From NCBI GenBank assembly GCA_025677815.1, contig JAIXMP010000003.1, positions 1,302,001 to 1,366,000 of the forward strand: a stretch of DNA of 64,000 bases, written 5' to 3'. Under the pieces are notes generated by a model. The model did not search any database. It worked only from the letters and a program-made list of their open reading frames with translations, and was not told the origin of the DNA. Positions 1 through 13,245 of this stretch are shown here, piece by piece (position 1 is the stretch's first letter; the number at the start of each line of letters is the position of its first letter). This DNA comes from Phascolomyces articulosus (lineage: Eukaryota; Mucoromycota; Mucoromycetes; Mucorales; Lichtheimiaceae). The translations under genes and the position numbers were made by a program.

Positions 1-1528
1 ACCTGGAAAAAACGTTTTAGTGGAAGGAACAAAACAAGACTAGTTATTAGCAAAAGTGATTCCTCGTTTTGCTCATCATGTTCATACATTGAAAATCAAC
101 ACGTCGAATGCAAAGGTATGCACTCGCTACTTATTTGGAGCATATGGCGAGCGACTACTTTAAAAAGATACGGCTATTATCCATTACAACTACGAGTTTA
201 GTTTTTTTTTTTTTATTAAAGGGAATTAAGACAGAGGATATATTCTAACATCATACACTATTTTTTGATCCTTGCCAGCTGCTGTAAAACCTATTAATCT
301 AAAAATGACTAAAATGTTACTTTCGACAGCATTCCAACAAAGTAGAAATACATTGCATTATATTGACATGGGTCATTTGAGTAAAAAAGTGGTTCTTACG
401 TTGGTTGAACTATTACAGACATAGAATCATGTAAACAATATAACGAATTACGCATTTATTCTTGGATCCATTGGCAATTTCTCAACCTTGGATCAACATC
501 ATTCAACTCACTTATTTATCATTACGTATCAGCACCCTAGAGGGAAGATATGTGGATGATGTGTTGCTAAAATGACCTTTTCTTGCCTTTAGTTCTACTC
601 CATCCATTTTCAATTCTGTTATGAAATACGGGTCAAGGTTGAAGATTTTTTGCTTATATTGTGTGTTTACATTATAATATACTAAACCTACCCACAAATA
701 CCATGTGCGACCTCAATCCTCCAGGATTAGAGATACTCAAAGTGCCTGAAAGTTTTCTGATAGTACCTACTCCTTTATTATTACCAATAATCTTTCATCT
801 TATAAGAACCGGAAGACATTGACAACCCCTTGGATTTGCCAAGTTTTGGATCTATCGGACACAGAACGCCAATTCATTCATAGGATATATCCTGGTTTCA
901 AATTCTCAAGATTGGAATCACTGGAATTTTGTGGTTTTTTTTTAAAAAAAAAACACTCAAACTTTTTGTTTGAGTATTATGTACACTACGGCTTCATTGA
1001 AGACTCTATCAGGAAAAAATAGTCAAGATATACTACAAGAATTTATTAAATGTGTTGAGATATCACCCATTGCTTGAGGAACGCACTATCAATAATGATG
1101 TGAGTGTTTCTTCTGTCGATCCATCCAGTCTACTCTAGTTGATTGAACATTTTTCAAGTCGCTCAAGAGCTAGATTGCCATCCTTCTTGAAACATATAGG
1201 TTTTATATCATTTTCGGCAGTCAACGATTCAGTACTTTGTTCTTTAGCTAACATTGAGACAATTGAAAGTGTTCAGTTATCCTCTAGGAAGAATGTGTAT
1301 TAGATGGATAAGTTTTTCCATTTAATCCAAGTGCATCCGTTGAAGCATATAAGATTAGAGAGGAAGGAAACGGTATATGATCCTACCTTGCAAGCCCCTT
1401 GCTACTTTAATACCTTGGTCACAATCGAATTAGATACTATATATAATATAACAAAAGAAGGCGTAGATCATTTATTGAATCATACTACATGTACAAATTT
1501 AGAAGGGAGTGGATGTAGTAGATTGTAG
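1..1528 (+). pseudogene. Decayed F-box/LRR protein gene (5' end outside window)
   Basis: This is a plus-strand remnant of the family represented intact at 28299-30438. Near 65-130 the three frames still spell a match to the segment after the F-box (FAH-HVHTLKINT against FAHLTKTLTIDT). Near 330-380 there is a match to the first LRR (STAFQQSRNTLHYIDM against SAFWKTQNTLRCLEL). Near 890-930 FKFSRLESLEFCG matches FKLENLVHLSFWG. At about 1410-1500 FNTLVTIELDTIYNITKEGVD matches the penultimate LRR. The pieces are collinear but separated by frameshifts, stops and AT-rich insertions, so no product is expected. The TPR and F-box part would lie upstream of the window. Assignment rests on eye alignment to the intact paralogue only. 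Confidence 0.6.
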
Positions 1529-3609
1529 ACACCTTCCTGGTGGGGATATATCAGTTAAAGCGAGGTATATTCTGTGTAATGAAAAAATAAAAGGGTGTAC
1601 GTAATGGAGGATCATTGGCACTTGATGACATGTATAGAAAAAAATACAAATTATTTAAATTGTTTTGTAGTTTAACACTATTTAATATATATATAGTAAT
1701 ATATTTAAGATAGGGTTCATAATATGATGCATTAAATACAAATGTATTGAAAGAAACACTGATAATGACAACCTTTCATAATCATATAAAATTATCTCTT
1801 CTTTTTTCAAAAGACAAAAAAAAAGGACTTTCTTACTGGTAAGAAGTATACTTCCTCAATACGCATCGCTTCCTACTCACACGACAAAAAAAATGATTTT
1901 TTTTTATAAAAACTATTTTATGACATGATGTGATCCGAATATGCACAATTTGTTGATTTTTATTACGTTATAGAAACATTATAAAAACAAGGTTCATGCT
2001 TGTAATTGAACATATTTACACACTACCAGATTAAATATAAACTACACAGGTACATGATTCCTCCCATATTTTTTTTGTCAAGATGTACGTATTTAAGGAT
2101 GATTGGTGATCATCTGTTGTTTGTTAAGGGATACTCTACATATATATAGATATAATAGGAGTATTGACGTCACAGAGGGTCATATATATATGGCTTTGTT
2201 CTTTCTCTGTAAGGGGGGATAATACAAAATGGTACAGTTACAATACAGATTCTTTACTTTTGGGGAGTGGGTGTTTTTTTAGTGAGGAGATAGATATATA
2301 TTGAGACGCCTTCTACTCAATGTTTATTTTACTTATCCAATTGATTTTGTTTGTCAAAAAAAAACATGATGATAATATTTTTTCTTTACTTTTTTTTTGG
2401 GATCTCTTCTCCTTCGGATCATGCAAATCGTATTATAATTCCATTAAAAATAGGAGAAGTGCTAATACTCTATCTTCATTGATGGTGGTTTTTTTTTTTG
2501 AAAACTTGAAATGTATCCGTTATTGTGATTTTGTTGTTTCTTCTCTATTTGCCAAGCAACAGCATATGTTATCGCAAGTTCTAGACCGAAAGAAAGAACG
2601 TTTTAGTTGGGCAAAATGTAAATGCATTTGTATCGTCAAAAAGAACCGTTCGAATCATATTTTTTTACGGAGAACGGATCAAGAAAGAGAAAGGAGGGTG
2701 GGGGGGAGAGAGAGAAAGAGAAATAGAAATTGAATGCTCTAAATTATTTACGATGATGATGGGCTGTGTATTGTAAGAAAGAGTTTTCAATAATGCAATC
2801 CCTTTTTTCTTTGACGCATATCACTCTTTTGCTACTGCTGCAGCAACAACAGCACCAGTACCAAATAACAAATAAAAAAAATAAAGAAGGGGGGGGAGGG
2901 ACGAGAAGGAAATTTCATGGTAAAACAACAAGTACATATGTCTGTTTGGATATATACATATAATAATATTACTTTATTACGACGATGGTGATAATTAAAA
3001 GTATTATTTGACATGATCACATCATCATACATTTTTTACTAGCATTTATATCAAGATTCATCTATTATTTATATAGCACGTGTGTAATATCTCATACAAT
3101 GTTATTTTGTCTGTATCATGATAACATTATTAGCTTAACTTATATTTGTTGCTGCAATGCACAAGCAGTTGAATGATGCTTTTATATATTTATAAAAAAA
3201 AAAGGTTAAACTCTTCAGTACTTTGTTGCTAATGAATAAGAGAATATTTTACATGATGTGATTGTAATAATAGAGTAAAGTTTTATATAACATAAACTTT
3301 ACTTTTTTGAAAGCATGATGATAACAAGAAGATTTATGCTTGCTGTCAACTATAGAAAATTTAGCGCCGCTTCCTTTTTTTTTTCCATTGTTCAATGTCA
3401 CACTGATATGGTGTTTACTACCTATCACATTAACTTTACTATGTACGTATATCATTCAACTGGTACTAACTATTACTTTTCCTTTTTTTATATATATAGT
3501 CAAATGGTATATAGCTGCAGTTGTTATTTATATGAAACTTTCAAAATCAGGTCACACAACAGATGTATTATTTGTTATTAACAAACAAGTATATCAAAAA
3601 GCATTTCCT

Positions 3610-3642
<33 letters not shown>

Positions 3643-4440
3643 GTAGCAAAGTTGACTGGATAGAATTTCTTGTATTTCTAAAAAAACCTGTTTTCTTTTC
3701 ATGCGCGCGAAGAGAGATATCTATATTACCATCCTCATATCGTTATCAACAATCATAACATAGATACGAGGAGGAGAAGGAGACCTCATCATTATCATTC
3801 TATTGAATTTACCATCCATGATAATTTTTTTTAAAAAAAGTGTTGCCTATGTACGTATGTATTAGCCAACGAAAAAAAAAATAAGTAACTTAATAATAAT
3901 AACCTCCCTTCTAACCCTTTTTTTTTGACTTTCGGCTAGATTGTCATAAAAGGATGATAATAATAAATCACTGCTGTTACGGATACGTATGATTTTTATA
4001 AAATAAAAATAAAACGACAAGGAGAAGGTCACTCAAGTAAGAATTTTCAAGAACAACCTCCTATTTATTTATTATATTATTTTTTTTATAATAAAAAAAA
4101 TGATACTCTCTCCCCTTGTCCTGTCATTTTATATCTTCATCTTTTTATTATTATTAGAAGAAAATAAAAAGTATATTCTATTCATGATGGTGATGATGAT
4201 TGATGAGAAACATTGAGCTATATTAGCCACAAATGGTAGTTATTACTAGAACTAATGGGTAAAAATATATAATATAGAATCCTTCTTTGATAACTAAAAA
4301 TTCAAAAAAAAGTTTTCTTTACCAAACAGCTGGTTTTAAGGGAAAATAAAAAACTTGGACCAAGTTTTTGTATGTTGCCGAGCCTTACTCTCTCGTCAAT
4401 GTATAATATGCATGATGATCCGATGATGTAAACGCTCACC
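1529..4440. other. Gene-free AT-rich spacer upstream of the WOPR gene
   Basis: I see no convincing gene here. Open frames such as 2320-2733 run through homopolymers and low-complexity GA tracts and look accidental. The stretch contains a perfect run of about 30 A at 3612-3641 and many short AT and T tracts. It probably holds distal regulatory DNA of the downstream transcription-factor gene. Confidence 0.5.
3612..3641 (+). repeat. Poly(A) run of about 30
   Basis: An uninterrupted A run, much longer than other homopolymers in the window, followed by CGTAGC. Confidence 0.9.
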
Positions 4441-4448
4441 AATTGGGG

Positions 4449-4458
4449 GCATATATAA
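4449..4458 (+). promoter_or_regulatory. Candidate TATA box for the WOPR gene
   Basis: The sequence GCATATATAAGC sits just before a CA repeat and an AT repeat. It lies about 1.3 kb before the WOPR start codon, and CT-rich DNA typical of fungal leaders follows (4590-4660). If used, it gives a very long 5' leader. An additional good donor (CAG|GTGAGT, intron base 4675) could open a leader intron. Confidence 0.35.
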
Positions 4459-4459
4459 G

Positions 4460-4460
<1 letters not shown>

Positions 4461-4494
<34 letters not shown>
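4461..4494. repeat. Compound (AC)n(AT)n microsatellite
   Basis: About ten AC units are followed directly by about seven AT units, immediately downstream of the candidate TATA box. Position and length may vary between strains. Confidence 0.9.
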
Positions 4495-4495
<1 letters not shown>

Positions 4496-4888
4496 CTGCT
4501 TATTATATATCCAAAGAGAAAGGACTCTTTTTCCAACTGCATCAAGAACTTTTTTTACCCCTAATAAATGATATATTGAACATCTTCTCCTACCTCCTTT
4601 CTCTTTCTTTCTTTCTTATTTTACTCCTGCTTCTCTTCCTCCTCCTCCTTCCCCCCAAATCCATCCATCATCAGGTGAGTGCTTAAAAAAAAGGTTGAAT
4701 GTGGCAAAAAAGAAACTCAGTTCTTATCGAGATAGATTATGCTTCCCTCCCCATTTACTTACTACTACTACCACTACTACCTACCTACTCACATCATGAA
4801 AGTATTGAATTCTATCGTTCATCAAGAAAGAGAGCACGGCTTCATAAGGAGGGGGAAGGTGTTTATTATGAAATTATCTGTATTAAAT

Positions 4889-4890
<2 letters not shown>

Positions 4891-4920
<30 letters not shown>
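4891..4920. repeat. (AT)15 microsatellite
   Basis: Uninterrupted AT dinucleotides in the presumed leader of the WOPR gene. Confidence 0.9.
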
Positions 4921-4922
<2 letters not shown>

Positions 4923-5771
4923 GTCAACCTATTATAGTCATATAATATATAAGAATAATTTAAGTCATTTGAATGATTTTATATAAAAACAAATACGCAT
5001 CTAGGTATTATAATTCTAAATATATAAATAATATTATATTATTAGGAGCGATTCTCTACTCTTTGTTTGATGATAATATAATTATATATCATGTAGGGAT
5101 ATATCTAATTTGGGGGTTTTATCATCTTGTAGTCCATCCATATCACTAGAAGAAAACGCCCAACCAAAAAGGTAAAACATTTCAACCGATTAGAAACTAC
5201 TCTTATTAAACTATTAGACTACTACTACTACTACAACTATTAACTAACAAACTAACTAATTAACATACTATACACTCAATAAAACCGATAATGCGACAAA
5301 ATTCTTTTCCTCTTCTTCTTCCTTCCATTTCAACTATTTTTTTTTTACCCCTCTTTTTTTTTAACCATTTTCATTCCATTCAACCGTCAAGTTTTATATT
5401 TCTTATTTTCTCTTTTTCTTTTTCTTTTTTTTAAAGAAAAAAGTGGTGTGTTCAAAAACAACAAAACAATAATAGACTATAAAAATAACCCTCAAGTGCA
5501 ACAAAAGGAAAAAAAAGAAAAAAAAAACTCAAACCAGTCTCTCTCTTTTTTTTTTTCTTTCTTTCTTTTTCTCCCCCTTTTTTTTTGAGTACCAAGCTTA
5601 TTTTTCTGCAAAACCCGCGGCTTTCATTTTTGAATCAAACAACAACTTGACCATTGGATTGGGAACCGTGTTATATATATACCCTTTCTTTCTTTCTTTT
5701 TTAATTGACAAACGTTTTATAAAAAAAACGTCAATAGCAACAAAACTCCAAAACATAATATATTTTGAATT

Positions 5772-8737
5772 ATGCTCGTGACTGAAACATTTCATGGTTA
5801 CATTGAAACAACTCAAGATGTTCTCTTGATTTTTGAAGGGTGTCGTCGAGGTTTATTACCAAGGATATGTCGTCGTTTACAAGAAAAAGAACGAAAAATG
5901 GTTCAATCCGGATCTGTCTTTGTTTTTGACGAACGCGAATCAGGTATATATCTTTCTTCTTCTTCTTCTTCTTCTTCTTCTATGTATATGTATATATAGA
6001 TATATATATGTCAACTAAAAAGAAGGTTGGAATACAAAAGACAAAAAAGGAAACTTTAAAGTATATCTTTTTTGACTTTTGGATTTCAACATGGTATCAT
6101 TGTATACATAACACACATAATCGAAGCTATTTTACAAGGGAGAGGGAGTGTGAGAGATGTGTGGTTGGTGGATGAATTGAATTTGGGCTTAAAGTATAAA
6201 ATGTACATGTGTATGTGCGTGAGTACTTTATTTTTTTTGGGGGTGAGGAGGAAGAAGGAGAAATCGATGAGGCAAAAAAAAATGCATATCAACTATCCAT
6301 GGCAACAGTAACCATTACCAACCAATCAACCCATCACAACAACCGTTAACCATAACAATAGTAGCAGCATTCACTATGGCAACAACAAAAACAACCAAAT
6401 TGAGTCTTGGATTTATTATAGGAGGCTAATTCTATTATAATCAACAACAGTAGCAGCAGCAACCAACCAACCAACCCAAAAAAAAAAGAATAGAAAACGA
6501 TTATCAGGGGAAAAAAATACCGGCATTTATTTTTCCATCACCGCACGCGCCGTGCGAATGAGAGAGAAATTGAGAGGAAGAGAGGGAGAAGCATGAAAAA
6601 AAATTGGGCAAAAAGAAAGGGAGAAAGGGAAAAGGGGAATTGAGAGGAGTGAAAGAGTGTAGAAGGGGGGTGCGTATAGAAAGAAGCATTGATTATCGTG
6701 ATACGTTACAATCATACATATACATATATATATATATATATATATACTATAACATACACAACGATAAAGAAGGATTTACTAAAGATATAAAAAAAATAGG
6801 CATTAAACGATGGACAGATGGTCTTGTATGGAGTCCTTCAAGAATCTTGGGTAATTTTCTTATATATCGAGAATTAGACAAACGTTCAACAGGGAATGGT
6901 AAACGTATGTCGATATCGGGCGTAAGCGATTCTCGCCAACGTAGTTATAGTGCCGATCATGGGAGTTCATCCACTGTGGCTGCAGCAGGAGGGGTTATGT
7001 CGGTCGACCGTAACCGAGAACGCCAGTTGGTCGGAAGTCTCTCGGACTCTTATAAATTCCGCAAGGATGGCTTGATTAAAAAGACCATGTCGATTGTCGT
7101 CAATGGCGTTTCACAACACTTGATTTCTTATTATCATCCACAAGATGTTTTACAAAATCGTTTACGAACACCTTCTTCTGTACCTGAACTTGCCAGTTTG
7201 GAAATTTCCCCTGAACTTCTTGTTAAACAAAATTTTCGTATTCCTCCCATGGTAGAACCTACTTTTGATCAAGCCGATGCGCTCGGAGGTGGTGGTCCCA
7301 TGTCACCGACAGATCCTTTATCCGCTTATGGAGGTACAAAATGGGGGTGGTTTTTTTTTCATGTTTGTTGTTATGTTGTGAAATATCACGGACAGATGGT
7401 TAATTTGGTAAAAAAAAAAAAATACATGTTTATTATTTTCTGTAGATCGTCGGTCTCATCCATTACGTAGCATGTCGTTAGGTTCATTGCGTACGCCAGA
7501 TCATTTTCATGGGAACATGATTCCAAGATCTGATATGAGTTCACCTAATATGATGTATAGTTATGGGAATCAACATCATCATCAAAATCATCGTATGGAT
7601 GTGGAAGAAAGTCAAAAACAACAATCACCACCTATACCATCATATAATAACACAACACAACAACCTGTGATGTATAATGGAAATGTTCCACCTTATCAAC
7701 CACCTACAATGCCTTCTCCATCCAGTATGTCTTCTTCTCCAGGAACACCCATGATGTCGCCTGTACGTCCATCTTTCCAACAGCAACAACATCATCAGCC
7801 GCCACCCCCTCCACAATCACAACATTCACATCATTCTCAACCACCCCCTCCACATCAACGACATTATTCAGTTTCTTCCTCATCTTCTGGATCTTTGTCC
7901 TCTTTATCTCGAATGGATCCTCGCAGTTATGAAGTGATGCGTCCTCCACAAGCACCACCCACTACCACTTCTACAAATTCCATCCACTCTCCTCAGCCAC
8001 AATCTGCTTCTGCAGCTTCTTCATTTGGACAGGTGCATCCACATATGGTTCAGGAGAATAATATGGGAGGATTTTATAATACTAATAATAATAATAACAA
8101 TAATAATGGTACAGGACGCATGAACGATCAACAACAACACCATCACCAGGATCCTGGACCATCTCATTCGGATCATACAAAATCAAATGCAAATATTGGT
8201 CAATTACTTAATCCTGTTCATCCACTTCATAATGGTCATCATCAAAATGGTCCTTCATCCACATCATCATCGATTCAACCTGATTCACCTCATCCTACAC
8301 AACAACAACAACCCATGTTAATGAATCCAAATTCATCTTATCCAACTTATCCATCCCCTATGAATGCAGCAGCAGCAGCAGTTGCAGCAGCAACTTCTTC
8401 CTCTTCTGCATCCTCTTCTTCAACCACACCTTCTTCTTCCGTTGTACCTATTCATTATGAAACCAGTAAACCAATGGACGAAGATACAAAAATGACACAT
8501 CCTCATCATACCATGTGTAATACTCAAGCTGCAGCAGCTGAAAATGGAACATCTGGATCTGGAAGTGGAGGTGGAGGTGGCAGTGGACCTAGTGAATATC
8601 GTTATCAAGAAGCACTGACTAATACGTATAGTATGATGAATTATGCGCCTTCACCTTATCAAAACGGAGTCCTTAATCCTTTTACAAATGATGATACGAC
8701 TGGACATGATTTATCAGGACCTTTAATGCTCAAATAA
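5772..8737 (+). CDS. WOPR-domain transcription factor (Gti1/Pac2 family)
   Basis: Exons 5772-5943, 6800-7333 and 7446-8737 encode 665 aa. Both halves of the WOPR DNA-binding domain are clear. The first is residues 5-85, beginning FHGYIETTQDVLLIFEG, with FVFDERESG and then IKRWTDGLVWSPSR. The second is about 140-190, with DGLIKKTMSIVVNG and HLISYYHPQDV. The rest is a long disordered tail rich in Q, H, N, S and P, with poly-N, poly-H and poly-A runs, as expected for an activation region. Family members (Wor1, Ryp1, Sge1, Pac2, Gti1) control morphology, mating or secondary programmes. The ATG lies directly before the domain, as is normal. The first intron, 856 nt, splits the SGIKRW block and is much longer than others here. 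The leader may exceed 1 kb. Close relatives cannot be told apart (Pac2-like or Gti1-like). Confidence 0.95.
5944..6799 (+). other. 856-nt intron inside the WOPR domain
   Basis: Donor GTATAT follows GAATCAG and acceptor AATAG precedes GCATTAAACG; joining them restores the invariant SGIKRWTDG block in phase 1. The intron contains a (TTC)n tract just after the donor (about 5957-5980) and an (AT)n tract at about 6724-6746. It is roughly six to ten times longer than the other introns in this window. Confidence 0.9.
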
Positions 8738-9099
8738 TAATAATAACCATTACTTATTATTATTTCTTTTATTACTTCTTTCTTTTTTTATACATATATA
8801 TATATAAATATATACATATTATATTCAAACCAATCCCACAAACACACACCTTTTTGCTTCTATTTCTTTTTTTTTGTCTATAATAATCCTTTCTTTTTTT
8901 TTGTATACAATTACAATAGCTTCTTCTTTCCCATTCCCTCCATATTTTCTTCACTTTGAATCCTTATTAGCAATCTTATACACACAATCACAATTTCTTC
9001 TCTTTTCACACACATTCACAATATTTACACCAAGTAATATTTTTTTTGATGTTTTGTTGATGAAAAAAAAAATGATGACGATGATGGATCTTTTTTTTA

Positions 9100-9139
<40 letters not shown>

Positions 9140-10400
9140 TTCTATTATTATTATTTTTATATAATTATACAAAAAAAAAACACAGACACACACACACACA
9201 CACATTTGCGTTTCTAATATATTATATTATAAATACAAAAAAAAAACATTCTTAAAAACACATGGGCATTATTCGATATACATCTGACGTAGTATGTTAT
9301 CTTTTTAAGCACGGTTATTGTTATGTACGTAGCAGCTTGATTTAACAAAAAAAAAACAAATATGGAAAGTATATTAATGCATATTTGTTATAAATGTATT
9401 TATTTATTTATTTTTGGATGGGTGAGTTCCACATGATGAATGCGCATTACGTCAATTTTTCAATAAAATTGGGTGGTGTATCCAAATACTCTTTTTTTTC
9501 TCTTGGTGCTTCGAAATGATGAAATTTCCCCATCTAAACTGTTGTGCATGATGACGTTTTTTAATTATAATAAAGTGTGATTGATCTTATTTACTATTGA
9601 AAAATGGCTCATCATCATTTTATTTTACATATAACTTTTTTTCTCTTCTTCCCATCCTTTCTACCTCCCCCAATAATATTTCTCCCCATTGACACCATGA
9701 CAACCCACTCTATTTTTTTATACAAATATTAAGAGTGAGAACCAATTCGTTTACTAGGCGGAGTTACTGATGTTGGTTTTAGTCTAACAAAAAAGGGTTA
9801 TATATCCAAAAAAGCTTGCTAGGTATTATTTACTACTCATTACTTAGTATCACTCATAAGTCATTGTCATTGTATGTGCGTATACATATTATAAATCTCT
9901 TAAGAATATAATAATAATAATTATGCAACTTAGCTTATCGTTTCGATCCTATCTATTTTTCCATTCTTTCAAGATAAGGTTGACGACTGTCCATTTTTAC
10001 TAAGATAGTATTGTGGGAGAGCTTTAAGAATTCTCTTCCAATATATTTTGAAACTCACAAGGAAAGTTTAATAGGTTTGGCAAGGAAGAAGAAGTATGGG
10101 GGAGAAAGTAATTTGAACGAATCAACAATGTAAAGAAGCTGGGGGGGAGGAGGAAGAAAAAGATAATGAATCTCAACATGTTAAATAAAAAATTATCCAG
10201 AAATGGGATATGAAACAGACAAATAATAGTTCAGATGCTAATTCACCATTTAACTTTTTTTAAAGTTTAAATTTTTTAACCATTCACTAATACTCTCACA
10301 CACACATACACAATTCATCATTGTCGTCGTCATTATCCAATCTATTATCATAAATAAATAATTAACAATGCTATGACGGCTAAGACAACGAATCTTATTT
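8738..10400. other. Spacer between WOPR gene and first sulfate permease
   Basis: This contains the 3' region of the WOPR gene, a (TTA)n microsatellite at about 9099-9139 and an AC repeat at about 9183-9204. I recognised no protein-coding remnant. The last few hundred bases form the promoter of the first SulP gene. Confidence 0.5.
9099..9139. repeat. (TTA)n microsatellite
   Basis: About 13 TTA/ATT units, interrupted downstream, in the 3' flank of the WOPR gene. An AC repeat follows within 50 bp. Confidence 0.9.
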
Positions 10401-10401
10401 T

Positions 10402-10411
10402 GATATAAATA
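10402..10411 (+). promoter_or_regulatory. Candidate TATA box of sulfate permease copy 1
   Basis: GATATAAATACCC lies about 100 bp before the start codon, followed by T- and C-rich DNA. Copies 2 and 3 have similar elements at comparable distances. Confidence 0.5.
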
Positions 10412-10504
10412 CCCAAGCCATTTTTAACTCAATTTCTTTTTTTTTCATTCATTCATACATATTACCTTTTTCTTTAACTGTATATAACTTCTTTACCTTC
10501 TGTT

Positions 10505-13245
10505 ATGTTGTCCTCATCAGTAGCAGTAGGAGAAAAACCAACAAAAACAATGACTACTACATTTATTGATAATCCAACACCCAATTATAAAGATCAAGCG
10601 CGTTCTTCATTACGTTCATGTCCTACCCCTGGAACATTTTTTTCTACCGTATTTCCTATTGTTACTTGGTTACCCAAATATAATTTGACATGGTTATGGA
10701 GTGATTTTATTAGTGGTTTAACCATTGGTTGCATTGTTGTTCCACAAGCCATGGCATATGGTAAATTATTTTTCATTGATTGATATCATTCACATCTTTG
10801 TATTTGTAAGCATTCATCCAATTGACATTTTATCATCATATAGCCAAACTTGTCGGTTTACCTGCACAATATGGTCTTTATACTAGTTTTGTTGGTGTTG
10901 CCATTTATCCATTTGTAGGCACTTCCAAAGATATTAATATTGGTACGTTATTTATTCTTAACAAGGAAAAAAAGCTTGATATAATATAGTTATTTAACTG
11001 TATATATATATATCCTATAGGTACCACAGCTATTCAATCATTATTCTTGGGTCAAATATTTGCTACTGTACAAGAAACCACACAATTCCAATCTGGACAG
11101 TGGACAACAGAACAATTCGCTGTAACCATGTCACTTTTCGCTGGTATCATTACACTCTTTTTAAGCATTTTCCAATTGGGTATTTTATTCAACTTTATCT
11201 GTCAACCTGCCATTTCTGGATTCATGGCCGGCAGTGCTCTCACTATAGTGATCAGTCAACTTGGAAAAATTCTTGGCATCCATGTCAGTACCAAAGATGC
11301 CCCTTATTTGATCTTTGGTAATACATTAAAAGCATTACCTGAAGCTTCCATTGATGCACTGATTGGTATTCTTTCCTTGGTTTGGCTTTATGGTGTGAAA
11401 TATGCATGCAAGTACTTGGCAAAACGTTATCAACGCTATAAAACGGGTATTCTGTATTTCAGCATGAGTCGCAACGTCATTGTTCTTATCTTTACCACCT
11501 TTTTATCTTGGTTGATTAATCATTTTGGTCATCATGCCGAAAGTCCTTTTACTATTCTCGGACCTGTCCCGCCAGGTTTTCAAAATATGGGTGTTCCAAA
11601 GTTGGACAAGGATCTGATTGCGCATGTCTTCCCTAATTTTCCAAGCATGGTGGTACTTCTCATTATGGAACATTGCTCAATTGCTTCTAGTTTAGGTCAA
11701 TCCTCTGATTATCGGAGTAAGTTTTTTTTTTTTTGTTGTTCAACATGTCGTCATAGTAATCACGCATAACAGAACACAAGGACAAAAGGGTATAAAAATA
11801 GCCCATAGGAAAGATTTATATATTAACCTTATTTTATTATAATAGTTAACGTCAATCAAGAAATATTATCAGTCGGATTAGCCAACATTTTTGGTTCTTT
11901 CTTTTCAGCTTATCCAGCCACAGGAAGTTTTTGTCGTAGTGCTGTTGCAAGCAAGTCAGGATCCAAAACGCCCGTCTACAATGTAGTAGTTGCTATCATT
12001 GTCATTTTGGCACTTTATGCTTTGACACCTGCTTTCCAATTTATCCCAACGGCAAGTCTTGCCGCTGTCATTGCTCATGCTGTCACTGATTTGATTGTGG
12101 GTCCTTCTGTATGGCGCCGTTTCTGGAATGTTCATCCGTCTGAACTTTTAATTTTTGCATGCGCTTTTATTATTTCTTTATTTGCTCGTCTTGATATCAG
12201 TATCTATGTCGCTGTGGGTCTTTCTGTTGTGGTTCAACTTTATCGATCTTCTCGACCCCGTTATGCTGTTATTGGTCGCATGGATGATGACAATACAATG
12301 CAAATGGTAGTAGCCAATAATAACCACAACGCATCCGCTATTGAATTAGAAGCATTAGCCCAATGCAAATACTTTTCATTCACACATCCCATGTTGGGAC
12401 AATATGTTCGATCCATTGCTCCTGGTGTGATTGCATTCCAACCACGCGATAATATGTTATTTGAAAATTCACAATTTATGACTGAAAAACTGATGGATGA
12501 AATCAAGCATACTACACGTCGCGGTAAACCCTTGGCTGAAAAAATAGGGGATCGACCTTGGAGTGATGCCGATGCTCCTGCAACATCCGATAAACGACCT
12601 TTGTTACATGCTGTCATTATGGATATGACATGTGTCAATCAAATGGATTATTCTGCCATTGATTATCTCAAGGCTGTGGCGACGCAAGCAGAACGTTATT
12701 CTGGTCGACCTATCTCTTGGTTTTTCGTATTGAATGATTCATGGGCTGTACGTCAATGTTTATTGTTTGGTGGATTTGGTACTCAAGAACGAAAGAAGAA
12801 AAAGAATGGTCCTTTCCGTTCGGATCTTAAGAAACGAAAAGAACAAGGTGATGATGATGTTTCCTGTACTTCTTCAGAAGAGTGTCAAACCCCCACCTCT
12901 ATCCATGGTGATCACAACAACAAGAGTGTTTATGACAAGAAAGAAGAACGTGTTGTTCAAGTAGAAGATATCCATCATGGTCGTCCATGTAAAATTGAGC
13001 CCACACTTTCCTATGGTCCTGATAACAATCATGATGATTCCATGGGTTGTCGCGCAACACATCTTGGTAATACCCATCTTGATGATGTTTATCCTTACTT
13101 TTTCTTGACCATGGGTGATGCCGTTGTTGCTGCTTGTACTCATCACGCGGTGCCTGATGAAGAACCTATTTCCTCTTCTTCCTCTAGCGCATCTTCTATG
13201 AATGATGATACTGTGGATGAAGAAAAGAAAATTGAGAAACAATAA
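10505..13245 (+). CDS. SulP-family sulfate permease with STAS domain, copy 1
   Basis: Exons 10505-10760, 10844-10942, 11021-11716 and 11846-13245 encode 816 aa. An in-frame ATG at 10550 would give 801 aa and matches the start of the paralogues better. It is a plasma-membrane SLC26/SulP transporter that should import sulfate for cysteine and methionine synthesis. The N-terminal half carries the family signatures: WLPKYNLTWLWSDFISG, GCIVVPQAMAYA, GLYTSFVG, FVGTSKDINIG, FICQPAISGFMAGSA and [19 protein letters not shown] cytosolic C-terminal STAS domain lies around residues 560-720 (HAVIMDMTCVNQMDYSAI, WFFVLNDS) and is interrupted by acidic and basic low-complexity sequence. The tail ends with DDVYPYFF and a Ser-rich acidic end. 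All introns are phase 1 and shared with copies 2 and 3. Unlike them it has NPTPNY instead of a PPxY motif at the N-terminus. The substrate is inferred from the family. Confidence 0.96.

Noticed and set aside
2320..2733. 137-codon plus-strand open frame
   Set aside because: It runs through T runs and a GA-rich tract, has no domain-like composition and no splice partners; probably chance.
7704..7958. Minus-strand frame inside the WOPR gene
   Set aside because: Antisense shadow of the His/Gln/Pro-rich tail.
9183..9204. Regularly spaced repeat resembling a CRISPR unit
   Set aside because: A plain AC microsatellite without spacers, in a eukaryotic genome.
12261..12638. 125-codon minus-strand frame inside sulfate permease copy 1
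   Set aside because: Antisense shadow of a conserved coding exon.
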